Positions 16,202 to 22,592 of a DNA stretch of 22,592 nucleotides are shown here, piece after piece. Positions within the stretch are counted from its first letter, which is position 1, and every line of letters starts with the position of its first letter. The notes beneath the pieces were generated by a model that made no database searches, had not been told where the DNA came from, and was given only the letters and a program-made list of their open reading frames with translations. The position numbers were made by a program, and so were the translations under genes. The DNA lies in assembly GCA_947458675.1 (NCBI GenBank), contig CANHAW010000002.1:1-22592 (forward strand). The letters run 5' to 3'. Origin of the DNA: Beijerinckiaceae bacterium. GTDB lineage: Bacteria > Pseudomonadota > Alphaproteobacteria > Rhizobiales > Beijerinckiaceae.

Positions 16202-18006
16202 CGGGATGCAGCCGGCAGCCAGACCGTAAATCGCGCGCCGAGCACATCGCCCGAGGGGGTCGTGCGGTTCTGGGCGCGGATCCAGCCGCCATGCGCCTCG
16301 ATGATCTGGCGTGAAATGGAAAGACCCAGTCCGCTGTTCTGGCCGAAGCCTTGCTGCGGTCGGTCGGTGTAGAAGCGCTCGAAAATCCGCTCCATGGCAT
16401 GGTCTGGAATGCCTGGCCCGTCATCATCGACGATGATTTCAATGCCGTCCTGTATTTGCCCATTGCGTCCGCTCGCCCGCGCCCGGCGCAGCGCCACGCG
16501 CACATTGCCGTTGTGAAGCGAGAAGGAGCAGGCATTGTCGACGAGATTATGCACCACCTGGCCTAGCCGCGAATCGTGGCCGGACACAAAAAAATCGAGA
16601 CCCTGCCGCGAAGGATCGCGCGGGGCGATGTCCATGCTGACCGTCACGCCATCGTCGCGATTAACCTCATTGGCAAGATCGCGAATGGCGGTGACGAGGC
16701 GGGCGAGATCGACGGGCTCGTAATCGGCGCGCGCCAGTTCCGCGTCGAGCCGTGAGGCATCGGAAATGTCGCTGATCAGACGATCAAGCCGTTTCACATC
16801 GTGCTGGATGACTTCGAGCAGGCGCGCCTTGGCTTCTTCCGTTCGCGCCCGCGGCAATGTCTCGACGGCGCTGCGCAAAGAGGTCAGCGGATTTTTCAAT
16901 TCATGCGCAACATCGGCGGCAAAACTTTCAATCGCCTCGATCCGGTTGTAGAGCGCTTTCGTCATATCGCGCAAAGCGCCCGACAAATGGCCGATCTCAT
17001 CGGCGCGGTCGGTGAAATCAGGTATTTCCTGCCGCGACTTGATACCGCGTCGCACACGGTCGGCAGCTTCTGCAAGACGACGCATCGGTCCCGCAATCGT
17101 GCCCGCGAGAAAGAGCGACAGAAGGAACATCACGCCGGCGGAGACAAGAAAGACGCGGAAGATCGCCCAGCGTTCGGAGGCGATGATTTTGTCAATATCG
17201 CCGCCTTGCGTCGACATCAGAAGGGCGCCGCGCACCGCGCGGAATCTTTGTACCGGCACGGCCACCGAGACGATTGTCTCGCCCCGCGCATTGACGCGCA
17301 CGACCGAGGCAGCCACGCCGGTCAGCGCGCGCTCGACTTCTGGATAGGCGCGGCCATTGCCGGCGCCGATATCTTCATAAAGCGGCAGATCCGTTCCGGT
17401 GAACCAGCGTTTTGAAACGGTCCAGATGCGCTCGAGAAAACTGGCCGGTTTGTCTTCCTGCCCTGCGGCGGGCAGATCGAAACGCAGAATATTGGATCTT
17501 GCTGTCAGCGAACGCGAATCGATCAGCAGATAGCCGTCGCGATCATAGATGCGCGCGCGTGTGCGCGTCGGCGAGACGAGGCGGCGCAGCACCGGGCCGA
17601 TGCGCTCCGGATTGATCGAAAATTCAAGGCCGGTTTCGTTTTCGTCGCGGCCGTAAATCTGGCCGGGTGCAAGTTGCAGCAGCTTTTCAGGATCGAGCGC
17701 CAGCGCATCGGTTTCCACCGTGGCGGAGGCCGCGACCGCTGCCGCGATGATCTCGCCTTTCGTTTGCAGGCTTTGCACACGTGCCTCAATCAGGCCGGCA
17801 CGGAACTGGTTGAGATAGAGAAAGCCGACAAGCAGCGCGACCAGCCCGCCAATGTTGAGAACAAGAATGCGTCGCGTCAATGAGGAGGAGAGCCGCGCAC
17901 CGATGGCGGACAGGAAGCGACGCAGGCGCACGCGATTGCGCGTTCGCACGCCCTCTTCGCGGGCGCGCGTCGACGCCATTCGGTTGTTGTCCGCTTCGAC
18001 GCTCAT
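16198..18006 (-). CDS. chvG: Sensor histidine kinase ChvG (ExoS/BvrS family)
   Basis: The 602-residue inner-membrane kinase has a basic N-terminus, membrane helix 1 (about 47-66), a periplasmic sensor domain (about 70-280), helix 2 (282-303), a HAMP domain (304-357), the H-box FAADVAHELKNPLTSLRSAVE with phospho-His H368, the N-box DNACSFS, the G1 box DDDGPGIPD and the G2 box GLGLSISRQI. This matches ChvG/ExoS/BvrS of Rhizobiales in length and motifs. It senses acid or envelope conditions, partly through the periplasmic inhibitor ExoR in Rhizobium and Agrobacterium; no exoR is in the window. GGAGCAAT precedes ATG 18006. It lies 71 bases after chvI, with a hairpin in the gap, and overlaps hprK by four bases. 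Confidence 0.94.
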   Translation of the reverse strand: MSVEADNNRMASTRAREEGVRTRNRVRLRRFLSAIGARLSSSLTRRILVLNIGGLVALLVGFLYLNQFRAGLIEARVQSLQTKGEIIAAAVAASATVETDALALDPEKLLQLAPGQIYGRDENETGLEFSINPERIGPVLRRLVSPTRTRARIYDRDGYLLIDSRSLTARSNILRFDLPAAGQEDKPASFLERIWTVSKRWFTGTDLPLYEDIGAGNGRAYPEVERALTGVAASVVRVNARGETIVSVAVPVQRFRAVRGALLMSTQGGDIDKIIASERWAIFRVFLVSAGVMFLLSLFLAGTIAGPMRRLAEAADRVRRGIKSRQEIPDFTDRADEIGHLSGALRDMTKALYNRIEAIESFAADVAHELKNPLTSLRSAVETLPRARTEEAKARLLEVIQHDVKRLDRLISDISDASRLDAELARADYEPVDLARLVTAIRDLANEVNRDDGVTVSMDIAPRDPSRQGLDFFVSGHDSRLGQVVHNLVDNACSFSLHNGNVRVALRRARASGRNGQIQDGIEIIVDDDGPGIPDHAMERIFERFYTDRPQQGFGQNSGLGLSISRQIIEAHGGWIRAQNRTTPSGDVLGARFTVWLPAASR

Positions 18007-18017
18007 ATTGCTCCATC

Positions 18018-18043
18018 AAGAAAGATGGCGGCCGCAGCCGCCA
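18018..18043 (-). terminator. Terminator-like hairpin between chvI and chvG (possible attenuator)
   Basis: On the minus strand TGGCGGC-TGCG-GCCGCCA forms a perfect 7-bp GC-rich stem with a tetraloop (18043-18026) and is followed by TCTTTCTT (18025-18018). It starts 35 bases after the chvI stop codon and ends 12 bases before the chvG start codon. The interrupted U-run suggests partial termination or an RNA 3'-end barrier that would lower chvG relative to chvI. Confidence 0.45.
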
Positions 18044-18077
18044 CCGTAACGGGCAGAAGAGAAAGGCAGAAGAGTCG

Positions 18078-18776
18078 TCAGGCCTCCTTGAACCGGTACC
18101 CGACGCCGTAAAGCGTTTCGATCATCTCGAAATCGTCGTCAACGATTTTGAATTTCTTGCGTAGCCGCTTGATGTGGCTGTCGATCGTGCGGTCGTCGAC
18201 ATAGACCTGATCGTCATAGGCTGCATCCATCAATGCATTGCGGCTTTTGACGACGCCGGGGCGCGTGGCGAGGGCCTGCAGGATGAGGAATTCCGTGACG
18301 GTCAGCGTGACCGGCTCTCCCTTCCAGGTGCAGGTGTGGCGCTCGGGGTCCATTTTGAGCAGGCCGCGCTCAAGAATTTTTGCCTCCGATTCTTTCTGTG
18401 CCGCGGCTTCCTTCGGATTGGCACGGCGCAGAATGGCCTTGACGCGCTCCACCAGCAGGCGCTGCGAGAAGGGTTTGCGGATGAAATCGTCGGCGCCCAT
18501 TTTCAGGCCGAACAATTCGTCGATCTCTTCATCCTTGGAGGTGAGGAAGATCACCGGAAGATCGGATTTCTGCCGCAGGCGGCGGAGCAATTCCATCCCG
18601 TCCATGCGCGGCATTTTAATGTCGAAAATGGCGAGATCGGGCGGATTGGTTTTCAATCCGTCCAGCGCGCTGGCGCCATCGGTATAGGTCTGCACGCGGT
18701 AGCCTTCGCCCTCAAGAGCGATGGAGACCGAGGTGAGAATGTTGCGATCGTCATCGACGAGGGCGATTGTCGGCAT
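18078..18776 (-). CDS. chvI: Response regulator ChvI (OmpR/PhoB family)
   Basis: The 232-residue transcription factor has an N-terminal receiver domain with acidic pair D8-D10, phospho-acceptor D52 in [13 protein letters not shown] and the Lys of IRKPFS near 102. A C-terminal winged-helix DNA-binding domain follows (about 130-230: [47 protein letters not shown]). It is phosphorylated by ChvG and controls exopolysaccharide, motility, envelope and central-carbon genes in Rhizobiales. GAGAG sits 5-9 bases before the ATG. It is transcribed away from the HugZ-like gene across a 237-base region, and its targets could include that region, but no ChvI site is evident to the eye. Confidence 0.95.
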   Translation of the reverse strand: MPTIALVDDDRNILTSVSIALEGEGYRVQTYTDGASALDGLKTNPPDLAIFDIKMPRMDGMELLRRLRQKSDLPVIFLTSKDEEIDELFGLKMGADDFIRKPFSQRLLVERVKAILRRANPKEAAAQKESEAKILERGLLKMDPERHTCTWKGEPVTLTVTEFLILQALATRPGVVKSRNALMDAAYDDQVYVDDRTIDSHIKRLRKKFKIVDDDFEMIETLYGVGYRFKEA

Positions 18777-18964
18777 GGATCTCTCAACCTAATTGGGTCC
18801 GTTGCAGGACCGCAGAAGCCCGACCCGGCTTGGTCGCGGCGGTCGCCAGAATCGGCTTCTTTGCTGGCCGAAATGTGACCGCACCGCGGTGATAACTTGG
18901 CCGTTGCCGAAAGGTTCACTTAAAACGGGGACAGGCCTTCTGGCCCTTCCGGGACGATTGGCAA

Positions 18965-18991
18965 TATATAGTCATCGGACGGTCGGATGAC
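18965..18991 (+). promoter_or_regulatory. TATATA plus near-perfect 21-bp palindrome upstream of the HugZ-like gene
   Basis: TATATA (18965-18970) could be a -10 element. It is directly followed by an inverted repeat, GTCATCGGAC (18971-18980) and GTCGGATGAC (18982-18991), with one central base and a single mismatched pair. The element ends 22 bases before the ATG at 19014, overlapping where transcription would start. No clear -35 box is seen. Such a position suits a repressor site. Confidence 0.35.
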
Positions 18992-19013
18992 CACCCGCCA
19001 GCAGGAGAGCTGC

Positions 19014-19772
19014 ATGAGCCAATCCGAGCCCCGCGAGGAGCGGACATTCGAACTGCCGCCCGGCTATGACGGGCTTGCCGAGGCGCGCCGCCTGCTGCGC
19101 TCGATCAGGGCGGGGACTTTGGCCACGCTCGACCGGGACGGGGGGCCCTTTGCCTCGCTGGTCAATGTGGCCACTGCCATGGACGGCGCCCCGCTTCTCC
19201 TGATGTCCGGCCTTTCGGCCCATACTCAATATCTCGCCCGCGACGCCCGGGCCTCGATCCTGCTGGCCGAGACCGGCAAGGGCGACCCGCTGGCCCATCC
19301 GCGCCTGGCGGTTTCGGGGAGCGCCCTGCGGCTGGAGGGGAGCGAGCGGGAGGCCGCCCGGCGGCGTTTTCTCGCCCGCCACCCCAAATCGGCGCTTTAC
19401 GCCGATTTTGGCGATTTCTCCTTCTGGCGGCTTGATATCGCCCGCGCCCATCTCAACGGCGGCTTTGCAAAGGCGGCCTCCTATGAAGGGGGCGAGCTGC
19501 TGCTCGATCTCTCAGGCGCTGCCGCTTTGGCGCAGGCCGAGCAGGATGCGATCGACCATATGAATGCCGACCATGCCGATGCCCTGGCCCTCTATGCAGA
19601 AAAAATAGGCCGGGCGCCCGCTGGCCGGTGGCGTGCCAGCGGCATTGATCCCGAAGGCATGGACCTGATGAGCGGGGACCTTGCCGTGCGGCTGGTTTTC
19701 CCCAGCCCCATCCAGGGCCCCGCCGATCTGCGCGCCTGCCTCGTTGCGCTGGCTGCAAGCGCAAGATCCTGA
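19014..19772 (+). CDS. HugZ-like pyridoxamine-phosphate-oxidase-fold protein with DUF2470 domain
   Basis: The 252-residue protein has an N-terminal split-barrel domain of the PNPOx/FMN-binding type (LLRSIRAGTLATLDRDGGPFASLVNVATAMDGAPLLLMS; GDFSFWRLDIARAHLNGGFAKA at 133-154) and a C-terminal DUF2470 domain marked by DAIDHMNADHADAL (178-191). This two-part layout is that of HugZ/HutZ heme-binding or heme-degrading proteins and related chloroplast proteins. No heme uptake genes are adjacent, so the heme role is inferred from family only. ATG 19014 has AGGAG six bases upstream. An ATG at 18987 lies inside the upstream palindrome and has no such site. The gene is visibly richer in G and C than pckA. 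It sits between chvI (divergent) and pckA. Confidence 0.83.
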   Translation: MSQSEPREERTFELPPGYDGLAEARRLLRSIRAGTLATLDRDGGPFASLVNVATAMDGAPLLLMSGLSAHTQYLARDARASILLAETGKGDPLAHPRLAVSGSALRLEGSEREAARRRFLARHPKSALYADFGDFSFWRLDIARAHLNGGFAKAASYEGGELLLDLSGAAALAQAEQDAIDHMNADHADALALYAEKIGRAPAGRWRASGIDPEGMDLMSGDLAVRLVFPSPIQGPADLRACLVALAASARS

Positions 19773-19931
19773 TCTCCAAGTTAATTTGTGCAGCGCGAAA
19801 GATGTGTCCTGAAGAGAGGGAAAGCCATCTTATGCTTGCCCTTCTGCCTCCTGCGGAATAAAGGGTCGCTTCATTATTCCTGAGCGCCGCCCGCCGCAGT
19901 TTGCCGGCGCCGGATCATCTTGGAGAAGGCG

Positions 19932-21545
19932 ATGACAACTATCGGAATGTTCAATCCGTCGTTCCCGGTCGAGAAGTTTGGCCTGAAGAACCTCGGAACC
20001 ATCGCCTATAATCTCGAAGCCCCGATGCTCTATGAGGAATCCCTGCGCCGCGGCGAGGCGGTTCTGGTTCCCGGCGGCGCGATCAATGCCGAGACCGGTA
20101 TTCACACCGGCCGCTCGCCCAAGGACAAACATACGGTCCGCGATGCCACCACCGACAAAACCATGTGGTGGGAAAACAATAATTCGATCTCGCCGGAAAA
20201 TTTCGAAGTCTTGCTTGCCGACTTCATCAAACATGCCGAAGGCAAGGATCTCTTCGTTCAGGATCTGTATGGCGGCGCCGATCCGGCCTTCCGCTGCAAG
20301 CCGCGCGTCATCTGCGAATTCGCCTGGCACTCGCTCTTCATTCGCAATCTGCTGATCCGGCCCCGCCGCGAAGAGCTTGCCAATTACACGCCGGACCTGA
20401 CCATTATCGATCTGCCGACCTTCAAGGCCGATCCCAAGCGCCATGGCTGCAAGTCGGAGACCATTGTCGCCATCGACTTCACGCGCAAGATCATGCTGAT
20501 CGGCGGCACCAGCTATGCTGGTGAAATGAAGAAGTCGGTCTTCACCTATCTCAATTACGTTCTGCCCAAGCAGAATGTCATGCCGATGCATTGCTCGGCC
20601 AATGTCAGCAAGGAAGGCGAAGTCGCCATTTTCTTCGGCCTGTCGGGCACCGGCAAGACGACGCTCTCGGCCGATCCGAACCGCATCCTCATTGGCGACG
20701 ACGAGCATGGCTGGTCGAAGGAAGGCGTCTTCAATTTTGAGGGCGGCTGCTACGCCAAGGCGATCAAGCTTTCGAAGGAAGCCGAGCCGGAAATCTATTC
20801 GACGACCGAGCGTTTCGGCACGGTGATGGAGAATGTCGTTCTCGATCCCGTCACGCGCCAGCCCGATTTCGACGATGATTCGAAGACGGAAAACACCCGC
20901 ATCGCCTATCCGCTCGATTTCATCTCCAATGCTTCGGAGACGGGCCGTTCCGGCCATCCGAAAAACATTGTCATGCTGACCTGCGATGCTTTCGGCGTTC
21001 TGCCGCCGATTGCCAAGCTCGATCCGGCTCAGGCCATGTATCACTTCCTCTCCGGTTATACGGCGAAAGTGGCTGGCACGGAAAAGGGCGTCACCGAGCC
21101 GGAAGCAACATTCTCGACCTGCTTCGGCCATCCTTTCCTGCCGTTGCATCCTTCAGAATATGGCAATCTGCTGCGCGAGCTCATCGCCAAGCATCATGTC
21201 GATTGCTGGCTGCTCAACACCGGCTGGACCGGCGGCAAGGAAGGCGTTGGTCGCCGCATGCCGATCCGCGTGACGCGTCGCCTGCTGACTGCCGCGCTCG
21301 ACGGCTCGCTGTCGAAAGTGGACTTCCGCACCGATCCCTATTTCGGTCTGGCCGTTCCGGTCTCCGTGCCGGGTGTCGAGCCCCACATTCTCGATCCGGT
21401 GAAGACCTGGGCTTCCAAGTCGGACTTTGCTGCGACAGCCAAGCATCTGCGCGAAATGTTCAAGAAGAACTTCGTCAATTTCGAAAGCCATGTCGACGAG
21501 AAGGTTCGCCAGGCTGCGCCGGTCTCGAAGATCGCTGCCGAGTAA
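19932..21545 (+). CDS. pckA: Phosphoenolpyruvate carboxykinase (ATP)
   Basis: The 537-residue cytosolic enzyme converts oxaloacetate and ATP to PEP, CO2 and ADP, the first committed step of gluconeogenesis. Hallmarks of the ATP-dependent family are [10 protein letters not shown] near residue 60, the kinase-1a loop [13 protein letters not shown] (G236 onward) and the metal/kinase-2 segment LIGDDEHGW, followed by ENVVLD and RIAYPLDFI. The start ATG 19932 is preceded by GGAGAAGGCG with good spacing; four extra upstream codons are possible but not supported. Codon use is strongly biased toward C-ending codons, fitting high expression. The 159 bases before it hold a possible leader inverted repeat (GCGCCG 19884-19889, CGGCGC 19905-19910) but no promoter I would defend. 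In Rhizobiales pckA neighbours chvI and is part of the ChvGI/PTS regulatory setting. Confidence 0.97.
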   Translation: MTTIGMFNPSFPVEKFGLKNLGTIAYNLEAPMLYEESLRRGEAVLVPGGAINAETGIHTGRSPKDKHTVRDATTDKTMWWENNNSISPENFEVLLADFIKHAEGKDLFVQDLYGGADPAFRCKPRVICEFAWHSLFIRNLLIRPRREELANYTPDLTIIDLPTFKADPKRHGCKSETIVAIDFTRKIMLIGGTSYAGEMKKSVFTYLNYVLPKQNVMPMHCSANVSKEGEVAIFFGLSGTGKTTLSADPNRILIGDDEHGWSKEGVFNFEGGCYAKAIKLSKEAEPEIYSTTERFGTVMENVVLDPVTRQPDFDDDSKTENTRIAYPLDFISNASETGRSGHPKNIVMLTCDAFGVLPPIAKLDPAQAMYHFLSGYTAKVAGTEKGVTEPEATFSTCFGHPFLPLHPSEYGNLLRELIAKHHVDCWLLNTGWTGGKEGVGRRMPIRVTRRLLTAALDGSLSKVDFRTDPYFGLAVPVSVPGVEPHILDPVKTWASKSDFAATAKHLREMFKKNFVNFESHVDEKVRQAAPVSKIAAE

Positions 21546-21566
21546 GGTTTTCGGATACGAAATAAG

Positions 21567-21600
21567 AAAACGCCGCCCGATTGGGCGGCGTTTTTGTTTT
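21567..21600 (+). terminator. Intrinsic terminator after pckA
   Basis: AAAACGCCGCCC-GATT-GGGCGGCGTTTT is a perfect 12-bp stem with a four-base loop, ending in a T-rich run (TTTTTGTTTTT). It starts 21 bases after the pckA stop codon. The A-run on the left arm makes it potentially bidirectional, serving the convergent antiporter gene as well. Confidence 0.95.
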
Positions 21601-21601
21601 T

Positions 21602-21681
21602 CGTCATTGCGAGGAGCGGAGCGACGAAGCAATCCAGAGCAAGCGGCGGCTCTGGATTGCTTCGCTTCGCTCGCAATGACG
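21602..21681. repeat. 80-bp palindromic repeat element between convergent genes
   Basis: The element begins CGTCATTGCGAG and ends CTCGCAATGACG (12-base perfect inverted ends). Its inner arms GAAGCAATCCAGAGC (21626-21640) and GCTCTGGATTGCTTC (21649-21663) match over 15 bases around an 8-base centre. Between the two paired blocks the left side has 12 extra bases (GAGCGGAGCGAC) and the right side 6 (GAAGCG read in the element's direction), giving an internal bulge. Repeats opening with GTCATTGCGAG and containing GCAATCC are, from memory, a very widespread dispersed palindrome in alphaproteobacterial and other genomes. They probably spread as non-autonomous elements. It ends two bases before the antiporter stop codon. 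Confidence 0.85.
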
Positions 21682-21683
21682 GG

Positions 21684-22592
21684 TCACTTCATGAACAGGA
21701 ATGTCACGGCCAGGAACAGCGGGATCAAAATTGCGCCCGACCAGAGCATATAGCCGAAGAAACTCGGCATATTGACGCCGGCGCGGCGCGCAATGGCATA
21801 GACCATGAAATTGGGTGCATTGCCGATGTAAGTATTGGCGCCCATATAGACGGCGCCGAGCGAAATGGCGATCAGCGTTCCCGTCATTTCCTTCATCAGC
21901 ACATGCGCATTGCCGCCTGCCAGTTCGAAGAAGACGAGATAGGTCGGCGCATTGTCGAGGAAGGACGAAAGCGCGCCTGTGAGCCAGAAATAGGCGACAT
22001 TGTTGGGTGCTCCATTCGCATCGCTCACCAGCGCGACAAGCGGTGCAAAGGCGCCGTTTTTGCCTGCTGCAAGCATGGCCATGACCGGCACGATGGTGAT
22101 GAAAATGGCAGCGAAAAGCTTTGCCACTTCCTCGATTGGCCCCCATTCGAATCCATTCATGTCGCGATCGGCATTTTTCGTCAGGGCGAGTGAGGCGAAA
22201 GTCACCACTATCATCACGCCTTCGCGCACGAGATTTTGCAGCTGCACTTTTGTGCCCAGAATTTCAAAGGATATGCCGGGTTTCCAGACGCCGCTGAGAA
22301 TGATTGCGCCAATGGCCACACCGATCAACGCAAGATTGACGAGGCCCGTGACATGGACGCGTGAATCAGGCGTCGGGTCGGGGGCGACAATGCCTTCCTT
22401 GCGATAGAGCCAGCTGTCGATCAGGAAGAAAAGACCAAGCAGGATGATGGAGCAAAAAAGCGTTTGTGGCCACAGATGCACCAATGTCCAGGTGAAATCG
22501 ACGCCGCGCAGAAAACCAAGAAACAGCGGTGGGTCGCCTATCGGCGTGAGCGAGCCGCCGATATTGGCAACCAGAAAAATGAAAAAGACGAC
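21684..22592 (-). CDS. Sodium:proton antiporter / citrate-transporter-like membrane protein, 5' end outside the window
   Basis: The frame stays open to the right edge of the window, so 302 C-terminal residues are visible and the start lies beyond 22592. The first visible residues, VANIGGSLTPIGDPPLFLGFLRGV, are a conserved re-entrant-loop signature of the CitMHS_2 / NhaD-like ion transporter group. About seven hydrophobic segments follow, with a second conserved loop SSFLDNAPTYLVFFELAGG and GANTYIGNAPNFMVYAIAR, and the C-terminus ends after FLAVTFLFMK. The likely role is Na+/H+ exchange or carboxylate transport in the inner membrane; sequence alone does not decide. An ATG at 22484 is internal to the family's conserved region and is not the real start. 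It is convergent with pckA. Confidence 0.85.
   Translation of the reverse strand, partial: VVFFIFLVANIGGSLTPIGDPPLFLGFLRGVDFTWTLVHLWPQTLFCSIILLGLFFLIDSWLYRKEGIVAPDPTPDSRVHVTGLVNLALIGVAIGAIILSGVWKPGISFEILGTKVQLQNLVREGVMIVVTFASLALTKNADRDMNGFEWGPIEEVAKLFAAIFITIVPVMAMLAAGKNGAFAPLVALVSDANGAPNNVAYFWLTGALSSFLDNAPTYLVFFELAGGNAHVLMKEMTGTLIAISLGAVYMGANTYIGNAPNFMVYAIARRAGVNMPSFFGYMLWSGAILIPLFLAVTFLFMK

Noticed and set aside
18882..18891. CACCGCGGTG palindrome in the chvI-HugZ gap
   Set aside because: A ten-base perfect palindrome is expected many times by chance in a window this size and it has no supporting promoter context.
19830..21149. 439-codon open frame antisense to pckA
   Set aside because: It lies opposite a complete, motif-bearing pckA. 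Its composition (His, Arg, Ile-rich without domains) is that expected of a shadow frame in GC-biased DNA.

Overview
The window looks like chromosomal DNA of an alphaproteobacterium of the Rhizobiales (Hyphomicrobiales) type. The main reason is the run chvI - chvG - hprK - EIIA(Man) - HPr on the minus strand close to pckA, an arrangement known from that order. Supporting signs are the short alphaproteobacterial form of HprK, a DUF6165 protein, Bug-type binding proteins and a tRNA-like-sized palindromic repeat of a sort common in alphaproteobacterial genomes. I do not assign a genus. There is no sign of a prophage, a plasmid, a CRISPR array, an insertion sequence or an rRNA/tRNA gene.

Layout. 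1-1180: the 3' part of a long coiled-coil protein, closed by a good intrinsic terminator. 1227-3541: a DUF6165 gene on plus, then on minus (read right to left) an exported isochorismatase-fold protein, a MEKHLA-domain protein and an unrecognised 217-residue protein. 3542-3724: a divergent control region with a candidate promoter and operator. 3725-7361 (plus): a thiamine-diphosphate enzyme, the ribosome-rescue hydrolase ArfB and an O-antigen-ligase-like membrane protein. 7336-13121 (minus, read right to left): the ABC-F ATPase Uup, two tandem Bug/TctC periplasmic binding proteins and an MsbA-type ABC exporter. 13253-14896 (plus): glucose-6-phosphate isomerase. 14915-18776 (minus): HPr, EIIA, HprK, ChvG and ChvI. 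19014-21545 (plus): a HugZ-like heme/flavin split-barrel protein and PEP carboxykinase, followed by a terminator and an 80-bp palindromic repeat. 21684-22592 (minus): the 3' part of a membrane antiporter of the CitMHS_2/NhaD type.

How it works together. The right half is a carbon-status module. ChvG/ChvI senses the envelope and environment. HprK, EIIA and HPr form a regulatory PTS without a sugar permease, in which HprK acts on the serine of HPr. pckA and pgi are central-carbon genes at either side. Two four-base ATGA overlaps (chvG/hprK and EIIA/HPr) indicate translational coupling. The left half is more of a mixed collection: envelope functions (polymer ligase, ABC exporter, binding proteins) and a little-known TPP enzyme.

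I did not find a clearly new multi-gene system. The most interesting unexplained signals are non-coding. Interleaved inverted repeats sit in two intercistronic gaps of the uup-Bug-Bug-ABC cluster. A terminator-like hairpin lies between chvI and chvG. Palindromes lie at the candidate start regions of the TPP-enzyme and HugZ genes. Several enzymes also appear to lack an expected catalytic residue (isochorismatase-like Cys, Pgi His, O-antigen-ligase His). No stretch longer than about 240 bases is without a gene.
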